In this document: in pieces, positions 24,914 to 34,399 of the stretch
How positions within the stretch are numbered: position 1 is the first letter of the stretch
Layout: each line of letters starts with the position of its first letter
NCBI GenBank assembly: GCA_041651995.1
Contig: JBAZID010000001.1
Span: 496,001-560,000 of the forward strand
From: Sulfuricella sp.
GTDB lineage: Bacteria > Pseudomonadota > Gammaproteobacteria > Burkholderiales > Sulfuricellaceae
DNA length: 64,000 nt
Direction: 5' to 3'
Program-made: the position numbers and the translations under genes
Notes under the pieces: model-generated
What the model was told of the DNA's origin: nothing
Seen by the model: the letters and a program-made list of their open reading frames with translations, nothing else
Database searches by the model: none

Positions 24914-27900
24914 TTATTCGGCTTCGCCCACCGTTTCCTTTATTGTTGAATCAACAAGCTCATCCTGGCGAGGAGTGGATTTTTGTGGCGCGACATGCGG
25001 CGTTTCCTTCTTCCCTGGCTTGATCTGCTCCGGCAAGGGGTGGGCCGTATCGGTAAGCGGTTTCAGGGTGGGCAGCAGATGCTTCAGGACCTGCGCGGAA
25101 AGTGACGATGTGAACTTGTAATCGGCAGCGGCCACACCCGGAACGAAGGCGGTAAGCGAACCGTAAAAGCGATCGCCGATAAAAAAAACAAAGGTGGCCG
25201 AACGATTCACCGCGCGAGATTCCTTGATCACACCAGCAGACGAAAATGTGACATAACGATGATCGCCGGTGCCGGTCTTGCCGCCAATGGCGATGTGCTC
25301 GCCATTATCCTTGACGACGGCATTTGCCAGACGGGAAGCGGTTCCATGCTGCACCACGTTGATCAGCGCCCCGCGCACGGCGGAAGCGAGTTCCGGGGAG
25401 AACATTCGCTCCCCTTTTTCTGGTGTACGTTTGTAGATCGTTTCGAATGGCGTACCGGCAGCGAAATGCAGTTCCTCGATCAGATTGGCGGGGGGGCGCA
25501 CGCCATTGTTGAGAATGATGCCCATCAGATCCGCCAGCGCCGCGGGCCGGTCGGCTGAACTGCCAATAGCGGTAGCAAGAGAGGGCACCAGATAGTCGAA
25601 GGGGTAGCCCAGACGCTTCCAGTCGCGGTGTATTTCCAGGAAAGCTTCGACTTCCAGCAGGCTGCGAATGCGGCCGTCCTGGGCGTTCTTGCGGCTGGTA
25701 TTGATAAGCCAGCTGTACACTTCGATGCGTTCTGCCGCGCTGGCCTCGATGGCATCCTTGTAAAGTGCGCCCGGATGTTGCACGAAAAAAGCCGCCAGCC
25801 ACAGATCAAGCGGGTGAACCCGCGCCGTGTACCCCTGATCCGCCAGCGATAGCCGGCCGGGAGAAAGCTCTTCGTACAAAGCGGTGGTGGCGCGCTCCCC
25901 CTCGCTCCTGAAACCGGGAAGGCGTGCATCCATAAAAGCAACAAATTCAGCCTGCGAAGCCTTGGGGTAAATGTAGCGATGAGCCGCCGCCAACCGCCGC
26001 CGGGCGGGCTTGATGCCGGAAAAGAAGACATCACTGACTTCCTGCTGCTTCTTGTTGCGGTATTTCTGATAGAAACGGCTGAGGAACTCCTTGCCTTCCT
26101 TGTCGGCGAAGCGTTTCAGATAAATCTTGCGATTGGGATCCTTGGCATCCTTGAGGATATTGGCCGATGAATTCGGCATATTGAACATGTAATAACGTTC
26201 GATATCACGCATGATGCGAATGAATACCAGATTCACCGAGTTACGCGTGGCCTCGCGCACGCTCAGCACCTGGCCATCATCTTCGCGCTTGAAGTTATGG
26301 AAGTAGTGCAGCCCGCCCCCCGTAAAAAACGCCTCGCCGGGGCTGGCGGAATAACGCCGCTCCAGAGCGGCATCCAGCATATCCGCCAGATTTTTATCTT
26401 CATGCTCAAGCAGGTAATCGACCGACCAGCGCGTCAGGGCATCCATGGGAGCGCTTTCGACCTTGCGCAACGCGTCTGCCGGAGTGGCGGCGTAGCGCTG
26501 GTGCAGTTTTTCAATGATTTCGAGATAGTTCACCAGGGTGCGCAGCTTGGCGGTAGAGCCCAGATCCAGCTTGGAGCCCTGATTGATATCGAAGGGCTGG
26601 TCATAATTGTCCGCCTGGATGCGCAGCTTGGCGCCTTCCGTCGTCAATTCATGAATATTCAGACTGTAGATGACACGCCCCGGATCGGCCGCGCCCAGCA
26701 AGCGTTCGCCATACAGGCCGGCGGCTCGGGCGTATTCCGGCTGCCCGAACTGGCGCAGAATAGTGGTGACCTTCTGCTGAAGATCCTTGTTGAGCGTGGT
26801 TTTCACCGTCAGGTCGAGACGATCCAGTTCATACAGGCGAGCCATCCCGAGCGACGAGGCAAGCCGCACGCGCACCGCGTTCACCGCCTTGCGCGAGGAA
26901 TAAGCGCCGCTATCCTCGACGATCGCCGCCTTGCGGAACTGCAATTTCACCCGCATCGCGGCATCGCGCAAACCTGCCGGAATCACACCCTCGGCCGCCA
27001 GTACGCGCAGATGGCTGTTGGTCAGCGCATCCAGGGCCTCGTGCCCGCCTCCAAGATAGCCCGATGGCCGGCGCTGCGCGATCATCAGGCTCAACACATG
27101 CTTGTAGACCGGCGCCACGGCTTCGACTTCGGCTGGGGTGCCGGACCAGGCACGCAAGGTCTGATTGACACGCTCGAAATCCAGACCGTACCAGGCCCAT
27201 AGCCCATCGCCCATGCCATTGACTTCGCCGAACCCGCCGACTGCCGCGAGCGGCACGGTGTTGAGATAACTCACCAGGATAGATTTGCGCCATGGCAAGG
27301 TGTTTTCGCCATCCAGATAAGCACGCACCGAAGCCGATGCCATCTGCTGCAGCTTGTCCTCGGCACTCAGCGTCAGGCCATTAGGCGTATGGCGGTATTT
27401 CTCGATCTGCGTGGCCAGCGTACTGCCGCCCGGTACATCATGCTCCGGCCTGACGGCCTGAATCCCCTTGTCCAGCACGGCGCGCCCAAGGCGCTCCCAC
27501 TCCAGCGCCGGATTCTTTTTTGGATTGGCCTGATCAAGCAATTCCCGGTTTTCAATAAACAGCAGGGTATCGCGCACCAGCGATGGGACAGCATCGAAAT
27601 TCGGGTAAATGCGCGTGGGAAAAAGGCCACCATACTGGCGTTCGCCATGCTGATCGAGAATGTTCAGTCCGGCCTGGGTTTTCTCACGGTAGGGCGCAAA
27701 GAGATCACGATCGATCAGGTCCTGCATCTGTGTTGAAATTCGCGCCTGATGGCTAACCTGAAAACCCTGTTCGAGCAGGCGCGGTGTCCAGCCCTTGATT
27801 CGGCTATAACCCATACGCTCGTCGTAAGGGCCGGCCTGGATGACATTAAATGATGGATTGGGTCCGTTTTTAAGCTCGAAATTCAGCGACTTGCCAAGCC

Positions 27901-28075
27901 GGGCCAGGTATCCGGCCTGAAATGTCGAAGTCTGGCCTTCATAATAGGCCAGCGCACCCAGTGCGAGCAGCGCGAGCAAAAAAAGGGCTGCGGCGCCAAG
28001 AGCAAGAAACCGGGCCAGGCGTCTGAGTGATAAACGTTTCGGGGTGTCAGATTCCACAAAAAACCAGGGGGGCAT
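24914..28075 (-). CDS. Class A penicillin-binding protein, divergent and large
   Basis: 1053 residues. An N-terminal membrane helix (about 22-48) is followed by a family 51 glycosyltransferase domain (IENRELL, GGSTLATQIEKYRHTP, EVNGMGDGLWAWYG; about 165-300) and a transpeptidase domain. The latter has STAK as the SxxK box (about residue 516), SVN as the SxN box and GGKTGTGD as the KTG box. It polymerises and cross-links peptidoglycan in the periplasm. The glycosyltransferase motifs differ from the usual EDxxFxxHxG and GGSTITQQ forms and the protein is longer than most class A PBPs. Stands alone; a short acidic C-terminal tail. Confidence 0.85.
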   Translation of the reverse strand: MPPWFFVESDTPKRLSLRRLARFLALGAAALFLLALLALGALAYYEGQTSTFQAGYLARLGKSLNFELKNGPNPSFNVIQAGPYDERMGYSRIKGWTPRLLEQGFQVSHQARISTQMQDLIDRDLFAPYREKTQAGLNILDQHGERQYGGLFPTRIYPNFDAVPSLVRDTLLFIENRELLDQANPKKNPALEWERLGRAVLDKGIQAVRPEHDVPGGSTLATQIEKYRHTPNGLTLSAEDKLQQMASASVRAYLDGENTLPWRKSILVSYLNTVPLAAVGGFGEVNGMGDGLWAWYGLDFERVNQTLRAWSGTPAEVEAVAPVYKHVLSLMIAQRRPSGYLGGGHEALDALTNSHLRVLAAEGVIPAGLRDAAMRVKLQFRKAAIVEDSGAYSSRKAVNAVRVRLASSLGMARLYELDRLDLTVKTTLNKDLQQKVTTILRQFGQPEYARAAGLYGERLLGAADPGRVIYSLNIHELTTEGAKLRIQADNYDQPFDINQGSKLDLGSTAKLRTLVNYLEIIEKLHQRYAATPADALRKVESAPMDALTRWSVDYLLEHEDKNLADMLDAALERRYSASPGEAFFTGGGLHYFHNFKREDDGQVLSVREATRNSVNLVFIRIMRDIERYYMFNMPNSSANILKDAKDPNRKIYLKRFADKEGKEFLSRFYQKYRNKKQQEVSDVFFSGIKPARRRLAAAHRYIYPKASQAEFVAFMDARLPGFRSEGERATTALYEELSPGRLSLADQGYTARVHPLDLWLAAFFVQHPGALYKDAIEASAAERIEVYSWLINTSRKNAQDGRIRSLLEVEAFLEIHRDWKRLGYPFDYLVPSLATAIGSSADRPAALADLMGIILNNGVRPPANLIEELHFAAGTPFETIYKRTPEKGERMFSPELASAVRGALINVVQHGTASRLANAVVKDNGEHIAIGGKTGTGDHRYVTFSSAGVIKESRAVNRSATFVFFIGDRFYGSLTAFVPGVAAADYKFTSSLSAQVLKHLLPTLKPLTDTAHPLPEQIKPGKKETPHVAPQKSTPRQDELVDSTIKETVGEAE

Positions 28076-28216
28076 ATAAACAGGATATGAGCATAAATAA
28101 TAAACGCGATTTTACTCGCCGTGCCGGGCTTGAACAGAACTCATGAAGCATTCAGCGCAAAATATAAATCTGGTATCGTTAGCGAAATTTGCATTTCTTG
28201 AAAAGAGCATACCATC

Positions 28217-28828
28217 ATGACCACCGGAAACCTGTTTATTGTCGCCGCGCCATCGGGTGCGGGAAAAACCAGCATGGTAAAGAAATTGCTTGCCGCCGAC
28301 ACGGGCATCCAGCTTTCCATCTCCTACACCACACGCGCACCGCGTCCGGGCGAAGTGGACGGCCAGCACTACCACTTCGTCAGCCGCGAAACTTTCATGC
28401 AGAGGCTGGAACATGGCGATTTTCTCGAAAGCGCGGAAGTCTATGGTAACTTCTACGGCACCTCGCAGCCATGGATTGAAGCCTCACGCAGGACTGGCAC
28501 GGACATCCTGCTGGAAATCGACTGGCAGGGCGCCGCCCAGGTGCGCAAGCTGATTCCGGACGCGATCAGTATTTTCATACTGCCGCCATCTGTGGATGCT
28601 CTGCAACTGCGTCTGCGGGGCCGGGGCCAGGATGCGGAAGAAGTGATTCAGCGCCGTGTCGCGGCCGCGCGCGAGGACATCAGCCATGTCAGCGAATTTG
28701 ATTATGTTATTATCAACGACGATTTCGAGACCGCGCAGCAGGATCTGCTGGCAGTGGTCCGGGCAGAGCGGCTCACTATCGCCGCACAGTTGGCGCGGCA
28801 TGGCGAACTCATCGCCAGCCTGACCTGA
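28217..28828 (+). CDS. gmk: Guanylate kinase
   Basis: 203 residues. The P-loop APSGAGKTS is at residues 10-18, followed by SISYTTRAPRPGE, the GMP-binding part, and later LLEIDWQGAAQVR. It phosphorylates GMP to GDP with ATP in the cytoplasm. Length and motifs are normal for the family. It starts the gmk-rpoZ-spoT group common in proteobacteria, which links guanine nucleotide supply with ppGpp metabolism. Confidence 0.97.
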   Translation: MTTGNLFIVAAPSGAGKTSMVKKLLAADTGIQLSISYTTRAPRPGEVDGQHYHFVSRETFMQRLEHGDFLESAEVYGNFYGTSQPWIEASRRTGTDILLEIDWQGAAQVRKLIPDAISIFILPPSVDALQLRLRGRGQDAEEVIQRRVAAAREDISHVSEFDYVIINDDFETAQQDLLAVVRAERLTIAAQLARHGELIASLT

Positions 28829-28860
28829 ACATACCTGAAAACCCATTAGGAACCCTTACC

Positions 28861-29067
28861 ATGGCACGTATTACCGTAGACGACTGCTTGAAAAATTTCG
28901 GCAACCGCTTTGAACTGACCCTGGCCGCCACCTACCGCGCCCGGCAACTGGCCAACGGCGCCACGCCCCTGGTAGAGGCCGGCCGCGACAAGCCGACCGT
29001 TGTCGCGCTGAAGGAAATCGCACTGGGCAAGGTAGGCCGGGAAATTCTCAACCGCGGACAGGCGTAA
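28861..29067 (+). CDS. rpoZ: RNA polymerase omega subunit
   Basis: 68 residues, beginning MARITVDDCL, with the conserved NRFELTLAATYRARQL and DKPTVVALKEIALGK segments. Omega supports assembly of the beta' subunit and forms part of a ppGpp site on RNA polymerase. The position between gmk and spoT is the standard one. Only 32 bases separate it from gmk. Confidence 0.97.
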   Translation: MARITVDDCLKNFGNRFELTLAATYRARQLANGATPLVEAGRDKPTVVALKEIALGKVGREILNRGQA

Positions 29068-29069
29068 CA

Positions 29070-29156
29070 CCGTGAGGCGTTAGGGGTGAGGGGCGAGGCG
29101 AAAAACATGGCAATGATGTCTAGCGCCTCACCCCTCACCTCTCACCCCTAACCCCC
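29070..29156. repeat. Inverted repeat between rpoZ and spoT
   Basis: GAGGCGTTAGGGGTGAGGGG pairs with CCCCTCACCTCTCACCCCTA across a short loop. It may be a transcript hairpin that adjusts expression between rpoZ and spoT. Confidence 0.7.
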
Positions 29157-31271
29157 ATGTCCAACCCGTCCCAACTCACCGAGATTCTCTCCACCTACCT
29201 CAAGCCTGAGGACATTACCCAGGTCGAGGAAGCTTTTCGCGTTGCCGAAGCAGCCCATCACGGGCAAATGCGCAAAAGCGGTGAAGCCTACATTTCCCAC
29301 CCGCTCGCAGTCGCCACCATCCTGGCCGAATGGCGCCTTGACGCCCAGGCCATCATGGCCGCGCTGCTGCATGATGTGGTGGAAGACACCCCGACCACCA
29401 GCGATGAAATCGGCGCGCAGTTTGGCAAGCAGGTGGCCGAGCTGGTAGATGGGGTTTCCAAGCTGGACAAGATTGAATTCCAGTCAGAAGCCCACGCCCA
29501 GGCGGAAAATTTCCGCAAGATGCTGCTCGCGATGGCACGCGACGTTCGGGTGATCCTGATCAAGCTGGCCGACAGGTTGCACAACATGCGCACACTGGAG
29601 TCGATGCAGGCGGTGAAGCAACAGCGCATTTCCCACGAAACCCTGGAAATCTACGCGCCCATTGCCAACCGCCTCGGTCTCAACAATGTGTATCGCGAGC
29701 TGGAAGATCTCGGCTTCCACTTTGCCTATCCCAACCGCTACACTGTTCTCTCCAAGGCCGTCAAAGCCGCGCGCGGCAACCGCAGGGAGGTCGTCAGCAA
29801 GGTGCTGGAAGCGATCAAGAACAAGCTTGCCAGCTGCAATATCGAAGCCAGCGTCACCGGACGCGAAAAACACCTCTACAGCATTTACCGCAAGATGCAG
29901 GAAAAAAACCTGGCCTTTTCCGAGGTGTTCGACATCTATGGTTTCCGCGTAACCGTCAAGGACGCATCGACCTGCTACCTCGCCCTGGGCTCCCTGCACA
30001 GCCTGTACAAGCCGATCCCGGGGAAATTCAAGGATTACATCGCCATCCCCAAGGCGAATGGTTACCAGTCGCTGCATACCACGCTGTTTGGCCCTTTCGG
30101 CACGCCGATCGAAATCCAGATCCGCAGCCAGGAAATGCACCACATTGCCGAGGCGGGCGTCGCCTCGCACTGGCTGTACAAGAGCGGCGAAACCGGCATC
30201 AGCGACATGCAGCAAAAAACCCACCAGTGGCTGCAGAACCTGCTCGAAATCCAGAATGAGAGCCGCGACGCCGCCGAGTTCCTGGAACACATCAAGGTCG
30301 ATCTATTTCCAGACGAAGTCTATGTCTTCACCCCCAAGGGCAAGATCATGGCCTTGCCGCGCGGGGCCACGGCAGTGGATTTTGCCTATGCAGTGCATAC
30401 CGATGTAGGCAACCGGGCCGTGACGGTCAAGATCAATCACGAACATGCTCCCTTGCGCACCGAGCTCCGGAATGGCGATCATGTGGAAATCATTACCGCC
30501 ACCCACGCCAACCCCAATCCGGGCTGGCTGAATTATGTCGCCACCGGCAAGGCACGCTCCCATATTCGCCATTACCTCAAAACCCTGCACTATGAGGAAT
30601 CCGTCGCGCTCGGAGAACGCCTGCTGGAGCAGGCGCTGCGCGCCCTGCAGATCGCTCCGGCGAGTATCGGCGATGGTCCCTGGGAAAAATTGCTACGCGA
30701 AAACGCAGGAAAAACCCGAAGCGAAATTCTCGCCGATATCGGCCTGGGCAAGCGCCTGAACATTGTCGTGGCACGGCAACTGGCAACCCTCGGCGAAGCG
30801 CCGCCCGACGAAAGCCGGCCACAGAGCGCCATGACCATTCGCGGCACGGAAGGCATGGCGGTACAACTTGCCAGCTGCTGCCGCCCCATTCCCGGCGACC
30901 CGATTCTGGGCTTCATCAACAAGGGCAAGGGACTCATCATTCACACCCACGATTGCCCCACCATCGCGCATTACCGCAACGATCCGGACAAATGGGTGGA
31001 CGTGGAGTGGGATCCGGACACCAGGAAATTCTTCGATGTCTCGATCAAGCTGGTGGTTGCCAACCAGCGTGGCGTACTGGCCAAGGTAGCGGCCACCATC
31101 GCCGATGCCGACTCCAATATCGACAATGTCAGCATGGAAGAGGAAGACGGCAGCGCCTACACCACCATGTATTTCACCCTGCAGGTGGAAAACCGCATGC
31201 ACCTCGCCCGCGTCATGCGCGGCCTGCGCCAGTTGCAGGAAGTGGTAAGGATCAACCGAACCAAGGGCTAA
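29157..31271 (+). CDS. spoT: Bifunctional (p)ppGpp synthetase/hydrolase, SpoT type
   Basis: 704 residues with the full Rel/Spo layout: N-terminal HD hydrolase domain (LLHDVVEDT near residue 72), synthetase domain (YQSLHTTLFGP near 302), TGS domain (about 385-445, FTPKGKIMALPRGATAVDFAYAVHTD) and C-terminal zinc-finger/ACT domains (about 560-704, QLASCCRPIPGD). The intact HD residues support hydrolysis of ppGpp as well as synthesis. Located after gmk and rpoZ as in many proteobacteria. Confidence 0.96.
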   Translation: MSNPSQLTEILSTYLKPEDITQVEEAFRVAEAAHHGQMRKSGEAYISHPLAVATILAEWRLDAQAIMAALLHDVVEDTPTTSDEIGAQFGKQVAELVDGVSKLDKIEFQSEAHAQAENFRKMLLAMARDVRVILIKLADRLHNMRTLESMQAVKQQRISHETLEIYAPIANRLGLNNVYRELEDLGFHFAYPNRYTVLSKAVKAARGNRREVVSKVLEAIKNKLASCNIEASVTGREKHLYSIYRKMQEKNLAFSEVFDIYGFRVTVKDASTCYLALGSLHSLYKPIPGKFKDYIAIPKANGYQSLHTTLFGPFGTPIEIQIRSQEMHHIAEAGVASHWLYKSGETGISDMQQKTHQWLQNLLEIQNESRDAAEFLEHIKVDLFPDEVYVFTPKGKIMALPRGATAVDFAYAVHTDVGNRAVTVKINHEHAPLRTELRNGDHVEIITATHANPNPGWLNYVATGKARSHIRHYLKTLHYEESVALGERLLEQALRALQIAPASIGDGPWEKLLRENAGKTRSEILADIGLGKRLNIVVARQLATLGEAPPDESRPQSAMTIRGTEGMAVQLASCCRPIPGDPILGFINKGKGLIIHTHDCPTIAHYRNDPDKWVDVEWDPDTRKFFDVSIKLVVANQRGVLAKVAATIADADSNIDNVSMEEEDGSAYTTMYFTLQVENRMHLARVMRGLRQLQEVVRINRTKG

Positions 31272-31359
31272 CCCCCAACCCCCCTCAGTCCCCCCTTGTC
31301 AGGGGGAGGCGCACACACCTCCCCTGACAAGGGGAGGCCGGGAGGGGTTGGGGGGTTTG
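31267..31359. repeat. Inverted repeat, GGGGAGGnnGGGAGGGG family
   Basis: CCCCTTGTCAGGGGGAGGCG and CCTCCCCTGACAAGGGGAGG form a hairpin. A related copy is at 44766-44856. Confidence 0.75.
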
Positions 31360-31401
31360 GGTTTGCAAGAAAATCTTGAACAACAAACAAGGGAAACATC
31401 C

Positions 31402-31785
31402 ATGAGCAGACAAGTATTGAGCACCTCCAACGCCCCCGCCGCCATCGGCACTTACTCGCAGGGGATCCGCGTTGGCGACACGGTTTACCTCTCCGGCCAG
31501 ATCGGCCTTGATCCCCATACCATGCAAGTGGCCGAAGGCATCGAAGCCCAGATCAATCAGGTCTTCATCAACCTCGGCGCCGTGGCCAATGCAGCTGACG
31601 CAGGCCTGAATGCCACGGTCAAGCTCAACGTCTACCTCACCGACCTGGTGCACTTTGCCAAGGTCAACGAGATCATGGCCCGGCACTTCGACCAGCCCTA
31701 CCCCGCCCGCGCCGCCGTGGGGGTGAAAGAACTGCCGCGTGGCGCGCTGGTGGAAATGGATGCGGTGCTGCATCTGGGAGAATGA
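31402..31785 (+). CDS. ridA: RidA family enamine/imine deaminase
   Basis: 127 residues from the ATG at 31402. Family motifs include APAAIGTYSQGIRVGDTVYLSGQIGLDP and the C-terminal YPARAAVGVKELPRGALVEMDAV, with the Arg that binds the substrate carboxylate. RidA hydrolyses reactive enamines released by PLP enzymes such as threonine dehydratase, in the cytoplasm. It follows spoT after a palindromic repeat. Confidence 0.95.
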   Translation: MSRQVLSTSNAPAAIGTYSQGIRVGDTVYLSGQIGLDPHTMQVAEGIEAQINQVFINLGAVANAADAGLNATVKLNVYLTDLVHFAKVNEIMARHFDQPYPARAAVGVKELPRGALVEMDAVLHLGE

Positions 31786-31797
31786 TCCTGGGGAAAA

Positions 31798-31906
31798 TTA
31801 ACCACGGGGAACACGGGGCGCGCGGGGATAGCAAAGCAAAGTGGGTGCACTTTTTGAACACTTGAATCCCCCGTGTTCCCCGTGCGCCCCGTGGTTAAAA
31901 TAAGGC
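31798..31906. repeat. Inverted repeat, TTAACCACGGGG family
   Basis: TTAACCACGGGGAACACGGG pairs with CCCGTGTTCCCCGTGCGCCC...GTGGTTAA. Relatives lie at 41757 and 62879. Confidence 0.85.
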
Positions 31907-31915
31907 TTTAGGCTA

Positions 31916-34078
31916 ATGTTCCAGAAAATCGGCAAGGCCACCCGGGATAAACTGGCCAGGCTGGGCATCCACAACGCCTTCGGCCTGCTGCTCCACCTGC
32001 CGCTGCGCTATCAGGACGAAACCCATCTCTACCCCGTTGCGGATGCGCCGCTCGGCCAGGTGGTGCAACTCGAAGGCCGCATCACCCACGCCAGCGTCAC
32101 TTACAAACCGCGCAAGATGCTGACTGTCAAAATGCAGGATGGCAGCGGCGCATTGCAGCTGCGTTTCCTGCATTTCTACCCCAGCCAGGCCGCGACCCTG
32201 ACCCCTGGCGTCACCCTGCGCGTCCTGGGCGAACTGCGCCACGGTTTCTTTGGTCCGGAAATGGTCCACCCCCAGTACCGCATCGTGAAGGAAGACGAGC
32301 CGCTCGCCGAGGCGCTCACCCCGGTGTATCCCACCACCCAGGGGTTGGGCCAGGGCACCTTGCGCAAGCTGATTGGCCAGGCGCTGGCCGGCGCGGACCT
32401 GTGCGACACCCTGCCGGATGCGCTGCGCACGCCCCTGAACCTGCCGGACTTTGCGGCCAGCATCACCCTGTTGCACCAGCCTCCGCCCGACATTGTCCCG
32501 GCCGCGCTGGATGAAAGAAACCACCCTGCCTGGCAGCGCGTGATTTTCGACGAGCTGCTGGCGCAGCAGCTGTCCATGCGCCTGCATTACCAGAAACGGC
32601 GTGCGCGCGGCGCCCCGCCCCTGCCACCGCGGCAGCAGCTCGGCGCCGCCCTGCTGGAACAGCTGCCCTTCCCGCTCACCGCGGCGCAGCAGCGCGTCTG
32701 CGCCGAAATCAGCGCCGACCTCGCCCGCGCCCACCCCATGCAGCGCCTGCTGCAGGGCGACGTAGGCAGCGGCAAGACCGTGGTGGCCGCGCTGGCAGCC
32801 TGCCAAGCCATCGAAAACGGCTTCCAGGCCGCCATCATGGCACCGACCGAGATTCTGGCCGAACAGCATTACCTGAAACTCTCCGCCTGGCTGGAACCGC
32901 TCGGCATCAGCGTGGCCTGGCTCAGCGGCAGCCTCGGCAAAAAAGACAGGAAAGCCGCGCTGGAGCAGGTCGCCAGCGGCATGGCGCAGCTTGCCATCGG
33001 CACCCATGCCCTGTTTCAGGAACAGGTCGAATTCCGCCAGCTGGGCCTGGCCATCATTGACGAACAACACCGCTTCGGCGTCCACCAGCGCCTGGCCCTG
33101 CGCCAGAAGGGCGGCGAAATTCACCAGCTGATGATGAGCGCCACCCCCATTCCGCGCACCCTGTCGATGAGCTACTACGCCGACCTGGATGTCTCCGTGA
33201 TCGACCAGCTGCCGCCCGGGCGCAGCCCCATCGTCACCAAACTGGTGGACAGTTCGCGCCGCGACGAGGTCATCGCCCGCATCCGCGCTGCCTGCGTGCA
33301 GGGGCGGCAAGCCTACTGGGTGTGCCCGCTAATCGAGGAAACCCCCTCCCCAACCCTCCCCCGCCAGCGGGAGAGTGAGCAAACGTTCCCCTCTCCCCTC
33401 TCGCCAGTGCGAGCAGCTTCGCTGCCGCTCTCGGCGGGGACACTCCCTGCGGGTGCCGGGAGAGGGGCCAGGGGAGAGGGGCTGGAAACCCTGCAACTCA
33501 AGACCGCGCTCGAAACCCATGAGCTGCTCAGCCAGACTTTTCCCGAACTCAGCATCGGCCTGGTGCACGGCCGCCTCCCGGCAGCGGAAAAAGCCGCCAC
33601 CATGGCGCGCTTCAAGGCGGGGGAGATCCAATTGCTGGTGGCCACCACCGTGATCGAGGTCGGCGTGGACGTGCCCAATGCCTCGCTCATGGTGATCGAG
33701 CACGCCGAACGCTTCGGGCTGTCGCAATTGCACCAGCTGCGCGGCCGGGTGGGACGCGGCGCGGCCCAGAGCACCTGCATCCTGCTGTTCCAGCCCCCTC
33801 TTTCCGAAACCGCCCGCGCGCGGCTCAGGATCATTTTCGAGAACAGCGACGGCTTCGAAATCGCGCGCCAGGACCTGGCCCTGCGCGGGCCGGGAGAATT
33901 TCTCGGCGCACGACAGAGTGGCGTCCCCATGCTCCGCTTCGCCGACCTGGAACGCGACCAGCGGCTGCTCGAAGCCGCCCGGCACACTGCTGAACGCATG
34001 CTGGCGGATTTTCCTGACCTTGCCGGGCTCCACCTTGAACGCTGGCTGGGGCGGCAGCAGGAGTTATTGAAAGCATGA
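31916..34078 (+). CDS. recG: ATP-dependent DNA helicase RecG with an in-frame repeat-derived insert
   Basis: 720 residues. An N-terminal OB/wedge domain precedes helicase motifs: QGDVGSGKT (Walker A, about residue 280), APTEILAEQH, IIDEQHRFG (DExH-type box), MSATPIPRTL, then VATTVIEVGVDVPNA and HQLRGRVGRG. RecG reverses stalled replication forks and remodels junctions. Residues about 476-522 (33341-33481) match no RecG element and are encoded by a palindromic repeat like those between genes. Without it the length fits ordinary RecG. The frame is kept open throughout. Confidence 0.95.
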   Translation: MFQKIGKATRDKLARLGIHNAFGLLLHLPLRYQDETHLYPVADAPLGQVVQLEGRITHASVTYKPRKMLTVKMQDGSGALQLRFLHFYPSQAATLTPGVTLRVLGELRHGFFGPEMVHPQYRIVKEDEPLAEALTPVYPTTQGLGQGTLRKLIGQALAGADLCDTLPDALRTPLNLPDFAASITLLHQPPPDIVPAALDERNHPAWQRVIFDELLAQQLSMRLHYQKRRARGAPPLPPRQQLGAALLEQLPFPLTAAQQRVCAEISADLARAHPMQRLLQGDVGSGKTVVAALAACQAIENGFQAAIMAPTEILAEQHYLKLSAWLEPLGISVAWLSGSLGKKDRKAALEQVASGMAQLAIGTHALFQEQVEFRQLGLAIIDEQHRFGVHQRLALRQKGGEIHQLMMSATPIPRTLSMSYYADLDVSVIDQLPPGRSPIVTKLVDSSRRDEVIARIRAACVQGRQAYWVCPLIEETPSPTLPRQRESEQTFPSPLSPVRAASLPLSAGTLPAGAGRGARGEGLETLQLKTALETHELLSQTFPELSIGLVHGRLPAAEKAATMARFKAGEIQLLVATTVIEVGVDVPNASLMVIEHAERFGLSQLHQLRGRVGRGAAQSTCILLFQPPLSETARARLRIIFENSDGFEIARQDLALRGPGEFLGARQSGVPMLRFADLERDQRLLEAARHTAERMLADFPDLAGLHLERWLGRQQELLKA
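33341..33481. repeat. Palindromic repeat inserted in frame in recG
   Basis: CTCCCCAACCCTCCCCCGCC and GCAGCTTCGCTGCCGCTCTC are typical of intergenic repeat copies elsewhere in the window (compare 1743-1846). The stretch encodes a Pro/Ser/Arg/Gly-rich segment of about 47 residues just after CPLIEE in the second helicase lobe. Confidence 0.8.
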
Positions 34079-34117
34079 CAATTTTGGATTTATGCGGACC
34101 ATTGCACGACCTCATTA

Positions 34118-34145
34118 ATCGGTGTATAAACACATAAACACCAAT
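34118..34145. promoter_or_regulatory. Possible operator of the toxin-antitoxin pair
   Basis: GGTGT and ACACC flank an AT-rich centre in which TAAACACA is nearly repeated, about 15-40 nt before the antitoxin start. Ribbon-helix-helix antitoxins usually bind such sites; the assignment is tentative. Confidence 0.3.
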
Positions 34146-34159
34146 CAATAGAGGTCACC

Positions 34160-34399
34160 ATGGACACGATTCGCTGGAATGTTGCCGTCTCTGCCGACAC
34201 CGACCAATCCCTGCGCATGTTTCTGGCCAGCCAGGGCGGCGGCAGGAAAGGTGACCTGTCGCGTTTTATTGAAGAGGCGGTGCGGGCGCACATTCTGGAA
34301 CTGACGGCCGAGCAGGCCAAGGCCACCAATGCAGGCGTGAGCGAAGCGGATTTGACCGCCATGGTCGATGAAGCCCTCCAGTGGGCGCGCAGGAACTGA
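34160..34399 (+). CDS. Ribbon-helix-helix-like antitoxin
   Basis: 79 residues. The N-terminus (TIRWNVAVSADTDQSLRMFL) and the helix GDLSRFIEEAVRAHILEL resemble ribbon-helix-helix DNA-binding proteins. The C-terminus is an amphipathic stretch likely to contact the toxin. GAGGTCACC lies ahead of the ATG. The stop codon overlaps the start of the PIN-domain gene (TGATG), the usual antitoxin-first arrangement. Presumed to neutralise the toxin and repress its own promoter. Confidence 0.7.
   Translation: MDTIRWNVAVSADTDQSLRMFLASQGGGRKGDLSRFIEEAVRAHILELTAEQAKATNAGVSEADLTAMVDEALQWARRN

Noticed and set aside
31913..33310. A 465-codon open frame opposite recG
   Set aside because: Antisense shadow with low-complexity composition; recG motifs are on the plus strand.
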